Positions 15,735 through 24,272 of a stretch of 50,716 nt of DNA are shown here, one piece after another. Under the pieces are notes generated by a model. It saw nothing but the letters and a program-made list of their open reading frames with translations, ran no database searches and had not been told where the DNA came from. Position 1 is the first letter of the stretch. Every line of letters begins with the position of its first letter. Position numbers and translations under genes: made by a program. This DNA is from Opitutaceae bacterium. GTDB taxonomy: Bacteria; Verrucomicrobiota; Verrucomicrobiia; Opitutales; Opitutaceae. The stretch is from NCBI GenBank assembly GCA_028280945.1, contig JANQKV010000066.1, positions 1 to 50,716 on the forward strand, written 5' to 3'.

Positions 15735-16328
15735 ATACTTGCGGCGCGCTTCCAGCGCACTTTGCAGCGTCACGGAGTCCGCATACAGCACCCCTCCTCC
15801 ACTCGGGAGCCCAAATCCGATGCGAGAGACCCTGAGGGCAGGGTTTTGCGCAAACACCTCTTCGGTCAAAAAGTGACAGGTGGCTTCACCCTCGACATCG
15901 TTGGAAAGCGCCAACACGACCTCGTCCACCTCGTCCGACTGGAGACGATCGGCCAGGGACTTGAGATTGAGATGCTCCGGTCCAACTCCCAGAACGGGAG
16001 AAAGCTTGCCATGCAATACATGATAGCAACCGCGGTAGGCCCCACTGCGTTCCATCGCGATTAAATCAGGAATCCGTTCGACGATGCAGATTGTGCTTTG
16101 GTCACGCTTGTCGTCCAAGCAGATGGAGCACAGCTCTGTCTCCGCGATGTGCCCGCAACGAGTGCAGCGACGGGTTTGAGCCGCCGCGGACTCCAATGCT
16201 TCAACCAGTTTCGGCAACGTCTCCGGTTCTTCAAGGAGGAGGTGCAATGCAACCCGCTCGGCGGAACGATAGCCAAGCCCGGGAAGTTTTTTCAGGATCG
16301 CCTGCAGGTTTTCCAGTGCCGGAGTCAT
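15729..16328 (-). CDS. recR: Recombination mediator protein RecR
   Basis: A 199-residue protein with the RecR domain order: N-terminal helix-hairpin-helix (LKKLPGLGYRSAERVALHLL, about residues 12-31), a four-cysteine zinc finger (Cys55, Cys58, Cys67, Cys70), a Toprim domain (ICIVERIPDLIAMERSGAYRGCYHVL onward) and the C-terminal Walker-B-like tail with GLPSGGGVLYAD. With RecO and RecF it loads RecA at single-stranded gaps. Length is exactly typical. It sits 19 nt downstream of the YbaB-family gene, the widespread ybaB-recR pair. Confidence 0.97.
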   Translation of the reverse strand: MTPALENLQAILKKLPGLGYRSAERVALHLLLEEPETLPKLVEALESAAAQTRRCTRCGHIAETELCSICLDDKRDQSTICIVERIPDLIAMERSGAYRGCYHVLHGKLSPVLGVGPEHLNLKSLADRLQSDEVDEVVLALSNDVEGEATCHFLTEEVFAQNPALRVSRIGFGLPSGGGVLYADSVTLQSALEARRKYS

Positions 16329-16347
16329 GCAACGAGGGGTGCCGGCC

Positions 16348-16656
16348 TCACATCATGCCCGGCATTTGAAAACCCGCCGTGGCTGACTTCATCTTCTCGT
16401 CCGAGTAGGCTTTGGCCTGATCCGCTGCGTCCTGTACCGCGGCCAGAATGGTCTCATTGACCAACGACGAATCCTCCTGCAGCAGCTCCGGGGCAATTTC
16501 GAGGGAGAGAAACTTGCCCGCTCCGTTGATCTTGATGCTGACTGCCCCTCCCCCACTGGAGATATCGAGTTCTTTCGCTTCGATCTCGGCCTGAGTGGCT
16601 TCGACCTTCTGCTGCATTTTCTGGGCTTGTTTAAGAAACTTTCCGAGTCCGGCCAT
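16348..16656 (-). CDS. YbaB/EbfC family nucleoid-associated protein
   Basis: A 102-residue dimeric DNA-binding protein. The N-terminal helix (AGLGKFLKQAQKMQQKVEATQ) is followed by the beta-sheet core (VSIKINGAGKFLSLEI) and a C-terminal helical tail ending in PGMM-type residues (MPGMM), all characteristic. Members bind DNA and may bridge it. The pairing with recR 19 nt downstream is conserved across many phyla. Length is normal and the start at 16656 is the usual MAGLGK. Confidence 0.95.
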   Translation of the reverse strand: MAGLGKFLKQAQKMQQKVEATQAEIEAKELDISSGGGAVSIKINGAGKFLSLEIAPELLQEDSSLVNETILAAVQDAADQAKAYSDEKMKSATAGFQMPGMM

Positions 16657-16711
16657 GATGGGAATAGAATTGAATCTTCGTAGCGGGGCAGCGAGTCAGG
16701 GGTTCGTCAAC

Positions 16712-17623
16712 TCAACGACTCGGCAAATTGGCAATGATCTCCGCAAAACCGTCGCGAAACGACGGATACTTGAGGGTCCACCCAAGCGCAGACTTTATTC
16801 TCTCATTCGAAATCACCCGATTGGGGGTCACGCGACGGCGGCCTTCGGCCGGCCGGCCGGAAAACACCGGCACGTTTCTTCCAAGTCTTTCACACATCCA
16901 TACCACCAATTCCCGCCGGGTGGGAGCACTGTCGTCGGCGAGATTGTAGATTTCACCGTTTGCTTGAGAGCAGTTGTTCGCAACCTGGATCAATGCAGAT
17001 ACAACGTCTTCGCGATGGATCAGGTTGAGCCGGTGCTCCGGCAGGCCCGCCAGTGGCTCGCCATGGCTTTGCAGAATCTGATTCAGCAAATGATGTCGCC
17101 CCGGGCCATAAATGCCGGCCAGACGGAGGATGGTTTTCGGCCCGCGCCACGCCGCCATCTGCAGTTCGGTGTCGATCAAAGTCTGAGTGCGCGGGTTGCT
17201 CGCGGCGATTGGATCCGACTCTCGAACGATCGCGCCATCACCCTGGGGGTAGACTGACGTTGACCCGGTGTAGACCAAGTGACCCACACGATCAGCGGCA
17301 CTGGCCCAGCGACAAATCGAGCGAGTCCCGAGTAGGTAAGAATTGCGGTAGCCGGAGTCACCCCCGCCGCCGGAGCCGACGGCGTTGAGCACAAAATCCG
17401 CCCGCGGTATCTTGGCGTGCCAATCGGAGGACTGAATCTCGCTCACCACAACATCACAGCCCAGCCGACCAAGTGCCTCGGCCTTGTCCAGGTTTCGAGT
17501 AAGCGCCGTGACCCTTGCCCCCAGAGCCAACGCGACGGCCGCAAACCTTCCGCCAATGTAACCGGCGCCGAAAACAACCGCGTGCTTTCCTTCCAGAGAA
17601 CTTTGGTTCAGGTTATGGACCAT
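16712..17623 (-). CDS. NAD-dependent epimerase/dehydratase-like protein
   Basis: A 303-residue extended short-chain dehydrogenase-like protein. The N-terminal Rossmann motif reads VVFGAGYIGGRFAAVALALGARVTAL, with a GxGxxG spacing, followed by YTGSTSVYPQGDG near residue 125, ILRLAGIYGPGRH near 170 and a RLNLIHREDV segment typical of the YeeZ-like group. The classic YxxxK pair is not evident; the SVYPQ stretch holds the Tyr. The substrate is unknown. The ATG at 17623 is preferred over a TTG at 17635. Only 17 bases separate it from the divergent DJ-1 gene. It is 55 nt upstream of the YbaB gene on the same strand. Confidence 0.82.
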   Translation of the reverse strand: MVHNLNQSSLEGKHAVVFGAGYIGGRFAAVALALGARVTALTRNLDKAEALGRLGCDVVVSEIQSSDWHAKIPRADFVLNAVGSGGGGDSGYRNSYLLGTRSICRWASAADRVGHLVYTGSTSVYPQGDGAIVRESDPIAASNPRTQTLIDTELQMAAWRGPKTILRLAGIYGPGRHHLLNQILQSHGEPLAGLPEHRLNLIHREDVVSALIQVANNCSQANGEIYNLADDSAPTRRELVVWMCERLGRNVPVFSGRPAEGRRRVTPNRVISNERIKSALGWTLKYPSFRDGFAEIIANLPSR

Positions 17624-17625
17624 AA

Positions 17626-17637
17626 ATTTGCGCAAAT
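17626..17637. repeat. 12-bp perfect palindrome between divergent start codons
   Basis: ATTTGCGCAAAT is self-complementary and lies between the ATG of the epimerase-like gene (minus strand, 17623) and the ATG of the DJ-1 gene (plus strand, 17641). With so little space it overlaps both ribosome-binding regions. It may be an operator; it may also be chance. Confidence 0.45.
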
Positions 17638-17640
17638 ACC

Positions 17641-18195
17641 ATGGCCACCATTCTAACGATTTTACCAGAGGGTTTTGAAGAACTGGAAGCGGTTGCTCCC
17701 ATCGATCTTTGGCGGCGGGCAGGATTCAAAGTCATCCTCGCTTCACTCGGTTCTAGAAAGCTTGTCACCGGCAAGAACCGGATCGCAATCGAAGCCGAAA
17801 CGACGGTGGGCGGTGTGCCCCCGGAAGCGACCTATGATGTCCTGTTTCTGCCCGGCGGCCCGGGGGTCGAGCATCTTCGCTCCTCCCCGGAAGTTCGTGA
17901 GATAATTGGCCGGCAAGTTGCAGCGGGTAAATTCATCGCGGCAATCTGCGCGGCACCCCTGGTTTTGAAGGATGCGGGCCTGTTGGTTGGCCGTCGTTAC
18001 ACCGCACATCCTTCAACTGAAACCGAGCTTAACGAAATCATCGCCGAAGAACCGGTAGTGGTTCACGGAGGCGTGGTCACATCCCGTGGGGCCGGCACTG
18101 CCATTGAGATGGCCTTAAGGATAATAGAACTCCTGAAGGATGCGGAAAAAGCCTCTGAAATCGCACTAAGTATTTGTGCGAAAACCGCTTCTTAA
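17641..18195 (+). CDS. DJ-1/PfpI family protein
   Basis: A 184-residue single-domain protein of the DJ-1 group. Seen: PEGFEELEAVAPID with the conserved Glu16, the nucleophile elbow AAICAAPLVL with Cys103, and TAHPSTE with a downstream His. DVLFLPGGPG is the usual GG turn. Relatives act as glyoxalases, deglycases, chaperones or redox sensors; which applies here is not decidable from the sequence. Length matches YajL/DJ-1. It is cytoplasmic. Its start is 17 nt from the divergent epimerase gene, leaving almost no 5' leader. Confidence 0.9.
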   Translation: MATILTILPEGFEELEAVAPIDLWRRAGFKVILASLGSRKLVTGKNRIAIEAETTVGGVPPEATYDVLFLPGGPGVEHLRSSPEVREIIGRQVAAGKFIAAICAAPLVLKDAGLLVGRRYTAHPSTETELNEIIAEEPVVVHGGVVTSRGAGTAIEMALRIIELLKDAEKASEIALSICAKTAS

Positions 18196-18349
18196 GGGTC
18201 GCGGTCGGGGGTTATATCCTCCAAAGAATTGCAGTTATTCAGCATAGGGGATTTCCCCCGTGCCCAACAAACGTGCAATTGCAGCCGTGTGATTTGCCTG
18301 GTGGTTCACGAATCATGGTCGTGGAGGGGCGAAGCTTGCGCCTGAGCGG
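18196..18349 (+). promoter_or_regulatory. Leader region upstream of the glycan locus
   Basis: This 154-bp gap is the largest next to the glycan genes and the natural place for their promoter. It contains GGGGA-TT-TCCCC (inverted repeat near 18247-18258) and AATTGCAG twice about 55 bp apart (near 18227 and 18281). I see no clear -35/-10 pair and no JUMPstart/ops element of enterobacterial type. Confidence 0.3.
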
Positions 18350-19441
18350 ATGAAAGAATCAGATAAATGGATACTCTTTGCCCCCGAGCTTTTTCGGGCT
18401 CCCGGAGGGATAGCCCGTGTATCGCGGCACTATCTGCAAGCCCTTGCCGAATCACGGGAGGGTCGTGCTCTTTCTGTTTTGGTTCTGAATGACGACCAAA
18501 TCGCGGAGAAAGACCTTGCTGCTTGCCATGCAGCGGATGTCCAAGCCACAGGGTGCAATCGATCAAAGCTCAAGTGCGCCCGAACACTGCTTCGTGAAAC
18601 CAAGGGACAATCGGTTCATATCACCTGCACCCACGTTCGTCTGGCTCCCTTGTTGAGGTTTGTGCAAATGCTGCGTCCCGAGGTGACCTTTGATATCGTC
18701 GTGCACGGGATCGAAGTTTGGGGACCACTGCCGCGATGGCAGCAAAGCGCCCTTCGTGAAGCCCGTTTGATCTTAAGCGTGAGCGACTATACCCGACGAG
18801 AACTGGTCACTCGATATCCCGAGCTCGATGTCCGCACTCAAGTTCTGCCCAACGCTTTGGATCCCGGGTTCAGTCCCCCGGATTCTCAATCCGCGGACGA
18901 GCACACCGTTGAAGGCCGTATTCTGACCGTTTCGCGGCTGGCCGCTCATGATTGGGAAAAAGGCATTGATCACTTGATCGAGGCGATGGTGGCAGTGAGG
19001 GCAAAACTGGCGAACGCACATTTGCATGTCGTGGGCGATGGCATCGACCGCAACCGTCTGGAAGGCATCGCTCGCCAATCCGAAGCACCTGAAGCGATCA
19101 CTTTTCTAGGGAGAGTGGACGATGACACACTTCGCCGGGAACTGGAGTCCTGCCAGCTGTTTGCACTCCCGAGTCGCAAGGAAGGTTTCGGTTTGGTTTA
19201 CCTCGAAGCGATGGCGGCCGGAAAACCATGCATTGTGGCCAATGCGGGCGGTGCTCCCGAAGTCATCGATTCCAATTCGGGTGTGGTGATACCCTACGGA
19301 GAAACCAATTTGTTGGCTCAAACCCTGATCGAAGCCATGCGCAACACCTGGGATACCGGAAAAATCAAACAACGAGCTCAGCAGTTCTCATTTCCCGCTT
19401 TTGTTGAACGCTGGCGCGGTCTTTCCTCACTCGCTGAATGA
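18350..19441 (+). CDS. Glycosyltransferase family 4
   Basis: A 363-residue GT-B fold retaining glycosyltransferase. The N-terminal domain begins ILFAPELFRAPGGIARVSRHYLQAL, with the Gly-rich acceptor loop; the C-terminal domain opens at ILTVSRLAAHDWEKGIDHLIEA and contains the EX7E nucleotide-sugar signature in PSRKEGFGLVYLEAMAAGKP. It uses an activated sugar to extend a lipid-linked glycan on the cytoplasmic face. It is the first gene of the locus and overlaps the ABC permease gene by 4 nt. Sugar and linkage are unknown. ATG at 18350 is the first good start. Confidence 0.9.
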   Translation: MKESDKWILFAPELFRAPGGIARVSRHYLQALAESREGRALSVLVLNDDQIAEKDLAACHAADVQATGCNRSKLKCARTLLRETKGQSVHITCTHVRLAPLLRFVQMLRPEVTFDIVVHGIEVWGPLPRWQQSALREARLILSVSDYTRRELVTRYPELDVRTQVLPNALDPGFSPPDSQSADEHTVEGRILTVSRLAAHDWEKGIDHLIEAMVAVRAKLANAHLHVVGDGIDRNRLEGIARQSEAPEAITFLGRVDDDTLRRELESCQLFALPSRKEGFGLVYLEAMAAGKPCIVANAGGAPEVIDSNSGVVIPYGETNLLAQTLIEAMRNTWDTGKIKQRAQQFSFPAFVERWRGLSSLAE

Positions 19442-20265
19442 GTTCTGCCCCGGAAGAAATGATCATCGAGGCCGGGAAAGCCGAGCGCCACTACTGGCGG
19501 GACCTTTGGCGTTATCGAGAGCTGCTCGGATTTCTGGCCTGGCGAGATGTCCGTGTGCGCTACAAGCAGGCAGCTCTCGGACTCTCCTGGGCAATCATTC
19601 AACCCGTAGTGACCACCGTTATCTTCACCGTGCTTTTCGGCCGGCTGGCAAAAATGCCCGACGGTGGAGTGCCTTACCCGTTGATCGTTCTGTCAGGACT
19701 GTTGGCTTGGCAGCTGTTTGCCAACTCCCTGGGGGGTTCGAGTGGAAGCCTGGTCGCGAATTCGAGCCTCATATCAAAGGTCTACTTTCCGCGACTCATT
19801 GTGCCGCTCGCTGCCCTGGGTGTCGCCGTGATTGATTTCAGTGTCGTGCTCGTCCTGTTCATCGCCGTGTCTCTCTTTTATGGCTGGTTGCCGGGGCCAC
19901 AGATTTTACTGCTGCCGTTGTTCATCTTGATGGCTCTGGCCGCCGCCATCGGTGCGGGTCTTTGGTTCACCGCGCTGACCGTAAAGTTTCGCGATTTTCG
20001 TTTCATCGTTCCGTTCATTTTGCAGGTCGGCGTCTTTGTGACCCCAGTGGGGTTTCGCACGGATTTTTTTCCGAGCTGGCGCCAACTCATGGCGCTCAAC
20101 CCCATGACTTCGGTGGTGGACGGATTCCGTTGGTGCCTGCTGGGCGGTGCTCAAGACATTGATCCACTGGGCCTGGCGTTTGGATGCGGGGTCATCCTTT
20201 TTGGCGTCTTCTCCGGAGTTTGGTATTTTCGGCGCACCGAAAAGCGTTTTGCCGACATCATCTGA
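19438..20265 (+). CDS. wzm: ABC-2 type polysaccharide export permease (Wzm-like)
   Basis: A 275-residue inner-membrane protein with about six helices. The N-terminal amphipathic segment (RYRELLGFLAWRDVRVRYKQAALG) followed by LSWAIIQPVVTTVIFTVLFG is the hallmark of O-antigen and teichoic acid export permeases. The C-terminal part holds VPFILQVGVFVTPVGF and NPMTSVVDGFRW, also typical. With the ATPase encoded 12 nt downstream it should move an undecaprenyl-linked glycan from the cytoplasm to the periplasm. The ATG overlaps the stop of the preceding glycosyltransferase by 4 nt. Confidence 0.92.
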   Translation: MSSAPEEMIIEAGKAERHYWRDLWRYRELLGFLAWRDVRVRYKQAALGLSWAIIQPVVTTVIFTVLFGRLAKMPDGGVPYPLIVLSGLLAWQLFANSLGGSSGSLVANSSLISKVYFPRLIVPLAALGVAVIDFSVVLVLFIAVSLFYGWLPGPQILLLPLFILMALAAAIGAGLWFTALTVKFRDFRFIVPFILQVGVFVTPVGFRTDFFPSWRQLMALNPMTSVVDGFRWCLLGGAQDIDPLGLAFGCGVILFGVFSGVWYFRRTEKRFADII

Positions 20266-20277
20266 TTTATAACCGGA

Positions 20278-21495
20278 ATGAGTGCTGTTACGGTCCAAGA
20301 CCTTTCCAAACGCTACATCATCTCCCATCAACAGACGGCGGACACGATGCGAGATGCGCTGGGCCAAGGCGTCACTCGAATCTGGCAGTCACTGCGACGC
20401 CGGCGACGTCAATCCGAGGAATTTTGGGCCGTGCGCGACTTGAGTTTCGCGATTCCCGAAGGCCAGGTCGTGGGGCTGATTGGCCACAACGGGGCCGGAA
20501 AATCGACGGTTCTGAAACTGTTGTCGCGAATCACCGAACCGACCACGGGCACAATCAAACTGAATGGCCGGGTGGCGTCTCTTTTGGAAGTGGGCACCGG
20601 TTTTCATCCGGAACTCAGCGGCCGGGAGAATATCTTCCTGAACGGTGCGATCCTGGGGATGACGCGTCGCGAAATTGAACGGAAATTCGACGAAATCGTG
20701 GAGTTCGCGGAGATCGAACGATTCTTGGACACGCCGGTCAAGCGCTACAGCAGCGGGATGTATGTGCGGCTGGCGTTCGGCGTCGCCGCCCATCTTGATC
20801 CCGAAATACTCATCGTCGATGAGGTCCTGGCGGTGGGTGATCAAAAATTCCAGGACAAGTGCCTGGGCAAGATGCGGGATGTTTCCCGGCAGGAAGGACG
20901 GACCGTGTTTTTTGTCAGCCATAACCTGGTGGCCACCCAGTCACTTTGCTCCCGGGTCATGTTGATGCAGGCCGGTCGCAAAGTGTTTGATGGTGAACCC
21001 ACCGAAACCGTGGCGCGTTACCTGCAAGCTTCCAGCACTTCTCCAGAAGACGGGGGCAAAGCCATGTATCATGGGGGAGAGACCGCTGTTCGAGTGAACC
21101 GGCTGGAATTTCGAGCAGCCGCGGGGGCAGATGTTATTCGAGTTGAACTGGGACTGCGGTCGAGTGAAAGCCGGGAGCTCGCGGTCGAGCTGATTTTAAC
21201 CGACGCGATGGGCACTCCCTTGGCTCTGGCCGACCGGGGAACCCTCGATGGCGATTTGCGCGAGACCATTCCAGCAGGCGAATCGCAACAAAGCTGGCTG
21301 ATGGAAGTGAACCAGATGGCAAACGGAGCCTATCGCCTCGTGATTCAATTGGTCGACCCCTATGCCCATGTGGTGCTCCGTTATGAGCATCCCCAGACCG
21401 TCACCATTGCGCGCGCTCCTCGCGCCGGTGCCAGTCGAGTGCTGGAACTGAACTGGCAGGCGGGTGCCGTGGAGTTGCCCCTGAGACGAGAGTAA
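20278..21495 (+). CDS. wzt: ABC transporter ATPase with C-terminal cargo domain (Wzt-like)
   Basis: A 405-residue ATPase partner of the permease. Walker A is GHNGAGKST (residues 69-77), the signature YSSGMYVRLAFGVA is near 157, and Walker B ILIVDEVLAVGD has Asp181-Glu182. Residues about 255-405 form an extra domain with alternating beta strands (VNRLEFRAAAG, RVELGLRSSESRELAVELILTD, GAYRLVIQLVDP), matching the position and feel of Wzt_C. In characterised systems that jelly-roll domain recognises a specific chain-terminal modification before export; methylation is one known cap. That fits the methyltransferase genes that follow. Confidence 0.92.
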   Translation: MSAVTVQDLSKRYIISHQQTADTMRDALGQGVTRIWQSLRRRRRQSEEFWAVRDLSFAIPEGQVVGLIGHNGAGKSTVLKLLSRITEPTTGTIKLNGRVASLLEVGTGFHPELSGRENIFLNGAILGMTRREIERKFDEIVEFAEIERFLDTPVKRYSSGMYVRLAFGVAAHLDPEILIVDEVLAVGDQKFQDKCLGKMRDVSRQEGRTVFFVSHNLVATQSLCSRVMLMQAGRKVFDGEPTETVARYLQASSTSPEDGGKAMYHGGETAVRVNRLEFRAAAGADVIRVELGLRSSESRELAVELILTDAMGTPLALADRGTLDGDLRETIPAGESQQSWLMEVNQMANGAYRLVIQLVDPYAHVVLRYEHPQTVTIARAPRAGASRVLELNWQAGAVELPLRRE

Positions 21496-21512
21496 TTAAT
21501 CGAAGCTCTCCT

Positions 21513-22316
21513 GTGAAAAGCCTCCTAAACCACCTACTGAAGCCCTTGGGGCAGCAAGTTGAGCCCCGCTCACGCACAACTGTAGAGGAGCAACTGCAAT
21601 GGGCGCGGAACATGTTCAGGATCAAAGGAGCGACTCTCGAATCGGTGGCACGCTTGGGGCGTCCCGTGGAAACCGTAAATCAGCAGGCGCTGTTCGATCT
21701 GCACGGGATCAACACGGTTTTGGATGTGGGGGCCAATCACGGCCAATTTAGCCAAGGACTGCGAAAGGCTGGTTTCGAAGGGCATATTCACTGTTTCGAA
21801 CCCCTTCCCCATGCGGTCGAATCCCTGCAAGGACTGCGCGATCCCAATTTGACCGTGCACAAGATCGCTCTCGGGGCCGAAGCTCTGAAGACCGAACTGA
21901 CCCAATCGGTGGATGATTCGTTCTCCTCGCTCCATGCCTCCTCCAAGCACGGGGAGGCAAATTTTGGGAAAGATATCGCCGCAGCCCAAAAGATCCCGGT
22001 GGAAGTCCGACGACTCGACAGCATGTGGGATCAACTTGCGATCGCAGACCCGCAAAGGTGTCTCCTGAAGTCGGATACCCAGGGCCATGACATGGCCGTG
22101 CTGCAAGGCGCCGGCAAACACCTTCACCAAATCGGCTTGCTGGTGATTGAGGTTCCCATCGTTCCGCTTTACGAGGGGGCAGCCAGTTTCGAGGAGCTCG
22201 GCCGTTTCCTGGCTGAACATGGATTGCTGCTGGCGGGAGCATATCCGGTTTCCTTTGCGGAAGACCGCGGAAACCTACTCGAGCTCAATGCATGGTATGC
22301 CCGCAGCAAACCGTGA
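21513..22316 (+). CDS. FkbM family methyltransferase
   Basis: A 267-residue SAM-dependent O-methyltransferase. The start is GTG at 21513. The SAM-binding region reads TVLDVGANHGQFSQGLRKAG (motif I), then CFEPLPHAVESL (acidic motif II) and LLKSDTQGHDMAVLQGA, which is the usual FkbM D-x-x-G-x-E region in variant form. FkbM enzymes methylate sugar hydroxyls on macrolides and glycans. It follows the exporter ATPase by 17 nt, so it could add a chain cap read by the ATPase's C-terminal domain; that is inference. A second, divergent FkbM gene lies at 25239. Confidence 0.87.
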   Translation: MKSLLNHLLKPLGQQVEPRSRTTVEEQLQWARNMFRIKGATLESVARLGRPVETVNQQALFDLHGINTVLDVGANHGQFSQGLRKAGFEGHIHCFEPLPHAVESLQGLRDPNLTVHKIALGAEALKTELTQSVDDSFSSLHASSKHGEANFGKDIAAAQKIPVEVRRLDSMWDQLAIADPQRCLLKSDTQGHDMAVLQGAGKHLHQIGLLVIEVPIVPLYEGAASFEELGRFLAEHGLLLAGAYPVSFAEDRGNLLELNAWYARSKP

Positions 22317-23251
22317 GCACGTCTGATTTCCCTAAAATCGCCCTCCTGGTGCCATGCTACAATGGCAGCGAACATCTGCCCAAACTATGGCAGTCAGTCG
22401 AAGCCCAGACACAGCCTTTTGCGGAGTGCTGGGTCTACGACGACGCGAGCACCGACGATACCAGCTCAGTGGCTGCTTCGCTGGGAGCTCAAGTCCTGAG
22501 AGGCGAGACCAATCACGGCCCTTCCCGGGGACGGAACGCGCTGCTCCGAGCCACGCAATGCGAATGGGTTCACTTTCATGACGCCGACGACCGCATGTCT
22601 GCGACGTTCGTGGAATCAATGGGAGCTTGTGCCCAACAATCGAATGCCGAGGTCATCCTATGCCAAGTGGATTGGGAAGACGCCAAGTCCGGTGAAACCG
22701 TGTTGGAGTGGAGATATCAGGAGTCGGTCTACGCTACCCCCGCAGCCCCAACGGATATGTTGGTCAACATCATCGGGGGAATCGGAGGACTCTACCAGCG
22801 GAGCATGCTCGAGCAAATCGGTGGCTTCGACGTGACGCTTCGATTCTGGGAGGACCTCGATTTGCACTACCGCCTTTGGCGTGAAGGAGCAAATTTTCGT
22901 GTCGTGGATGAAGTCTTGGTAACCGCGCTGCGGCATCAAAACAGTTCGAGTAATGCAAGTTTGAATGAGGTTTGGCGGGCCAAAAGCGAATTGCTTCAAC
23001 GTTATCTGGACGACCCTGTTTCTTCGTCTGAATTTGCTGCTGGAATCGGTCGAGAAGCTCAAAATATAGCCTTTCGACAATTGGAGGCCGGGGATCGGGA
23101 AGGTGCGCGTTCCAGCTTGCGACTGGCTCAATCAGCCGGAGTCGCCGTTCCCAACACCAACAATTCTCTTTTGCGGTTGATTGGCCGGTCTCTGGGGCCT
23201 TGGACGGCATTTCAACTACAGCAAAAGATTCGCCGAGTGTTCTCGAAATGA
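22313..23251 (+). CDS. Glycosyltransferase family 2
   Basis: A 312-residue GT-A fold inverting glycosyltransferase. The N-terminus gives IALLVPCYNGSEHLPKLWQSVEAQ, VYDDASTDDT and WVHFHDADDRM with the metal-binding DAD. I choose the GTG at 22313, whose overlap with the previous stop (GTGA) matches the pattern in this locus; an ATG 21 nt upstream is possible. The C-terminal 80 residues form a helical tail without a clear membrane anchor. Sugar specificity is unknown. Confidence 0.88.
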   Translation: MSTSDFPKIALLVPCYNGSEHLPKLWQSVEAQTQPFAECWVYDDASTDDTSSVAASLGAQVLRGETNHGPSRGRNALLRATQCEWVHFHDADDRMSATFVESMGACAQQSNAEVILCQVDWEDAKSGETVLEWRYQESVYATPAAPTDMLVNIIGGIGGLYQRSMLEQIGGFDVTLRFWEDLDLHYRLWREGANFRVVDEVLVTALRHQNSSSNASLNEVWRAKSELLQRYLDDPVSSSEFAAGIGREAQNIAFRQLEAGDREGARSSLRLAQSAGVAVPNTNNSLLRLIGRSLGPWTAFQLQQKIRRVFSK

Positions 23252-24228
23252 GTGCCCCTGAGGAGTCACATTTCTTAACTCGGACTCGGTGCCCCATTTG
23301 CCGATCGGAAGAAAGTTCTCTCAAGATCGTGCATCGAGTGTCCTTCGCCCACTCGACCCTGCAAAACTACTTCCGCTCGTTTTATGCAGATTTCCCCGAA
23401 GCCGTCGCGTTGCTGCAAAAGGTGGATGGAGATCTGGAAATCGTGGAGTGCACGCAGTGTCACAGCCATCACCAACGCCGGTTGCCGAAGGATGACTGGC
23501 TGAATCAGTTCTATTCCCGCACGATCCCTTCCCTCGATGAACCAACGGGAATCGATCCTTATTTCGTCGAGCAACGGGCTCGCGAATGGTCCATGGTGCT
23601 GCGATATCTCGATGCCCAATTTGGTCGTCAGCCTCGGACTCTGGACTATGGCTGCGGGCCCGGACAGTGGCTGCGGTTTATCGGAGCATACGCGGCAGAT
23701 GCACATGGTTGTGATGTCGCACTGGATGCCCGGTCCAGCGTGGAAAAATGGGGAGCGCGGTTTTTTCCCGCGGACGGAATCGCCGAGCAAGCACCCTTCG
23801 ACTTCATCCACACTGAACAGGTGTTGGAACATGTTTCCGACCCTCATGGGGTAATCTCTGCACTGGCGAATAAGCTTTCGCCCGGAGGGGTGCTGCAAAT
23901 CGGGGTTCCCTTCGACCCGGAACTCAAAAGCAAAGTCGAAGCGCCCGATTGGAATGCCTCCAAGAACACCCCTGCATCCATGAACGCCCTGGCTCCCCTG
24001 GAACACCTGCAACACTTCTCGCCCCAGTCTTTTCCAATTTTGGCTGAAAGACTTGGCCTGGAGGTGTTGTCGACGGAAGGCTGGGCCTTGATCAGCCCAA
24101 CCGAGAAGCGAACCGCCATCGAAGTCGCGCGGCGGCGGGTGGCAGCTTTGCTTCGACGGCGTCAGGAAGAATATCATCCCTATTGGCGCCGCGCCCAGAC
24201 TTGGTTTCTGCAAAAACCAGCCCTTTAG
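23248..24228 (+). CDS. Class I SAM methyltransferase with N-terminal zinc ribbon
   Basis: A 326-residue protein. The N-terminus has CPIC near residue 15 and CTQCHSHH near 70, a likely zinc-binding arrangement. The SAM domain follows with LDYGCGPGQWLRFIG (motif I, about residue 135), CDVALDA and FIHTEQVLEHVSDPHGVISALANKLSPGGVLQIGVPF. This zinc-ribbon plus Methyltransf_23-like order occurs in sugar C-methyltransferases and glycan modifiers. The ATG at 23248 overlaps the previous stop (ATGA). Whether it acts on nucleotide sugar or on the polymer cannot be told. Confidence 0.85.
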   Translation: MSAPEESHFLTRTRCPICRSEESSLKIVHRVSFAHSTLQNYFRSFYADFPEAVALLQKVDGDLEIVECTQCHSHHQRRLPKDDWLNQFYSRTIPSLDEPTGIDPYFVEQRAREWSMVLRYLDAQFGRQPRTLDYGCGPGQWLRFIGAYAADAHGCDVALDARSSVEKWGARFFPADGIAEQAPFDFIHTEQVLEHVSDPHGVISALANKLSPGGVLQIGVPFDPELKSKVEAPDWNASKNTPASMNALAPLEHLQHFSPQSFPILAERLGLEVLSTEGWALISPTEKRTAIEVARRRVAALLRRRQEEYHPYWRRAQTWFLQKPAL

Positions 24229-24272
24229 GATACCATGCCCGGGGAACTTGGGGGTTCGCCCTCATCGACTGA

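Noticed and set aside
18196-18349. JUMPstart/ops anti-termination element before the glycan locus
   Set aside because: The GGCGGTAGCAT-type core is not present in either orientation.
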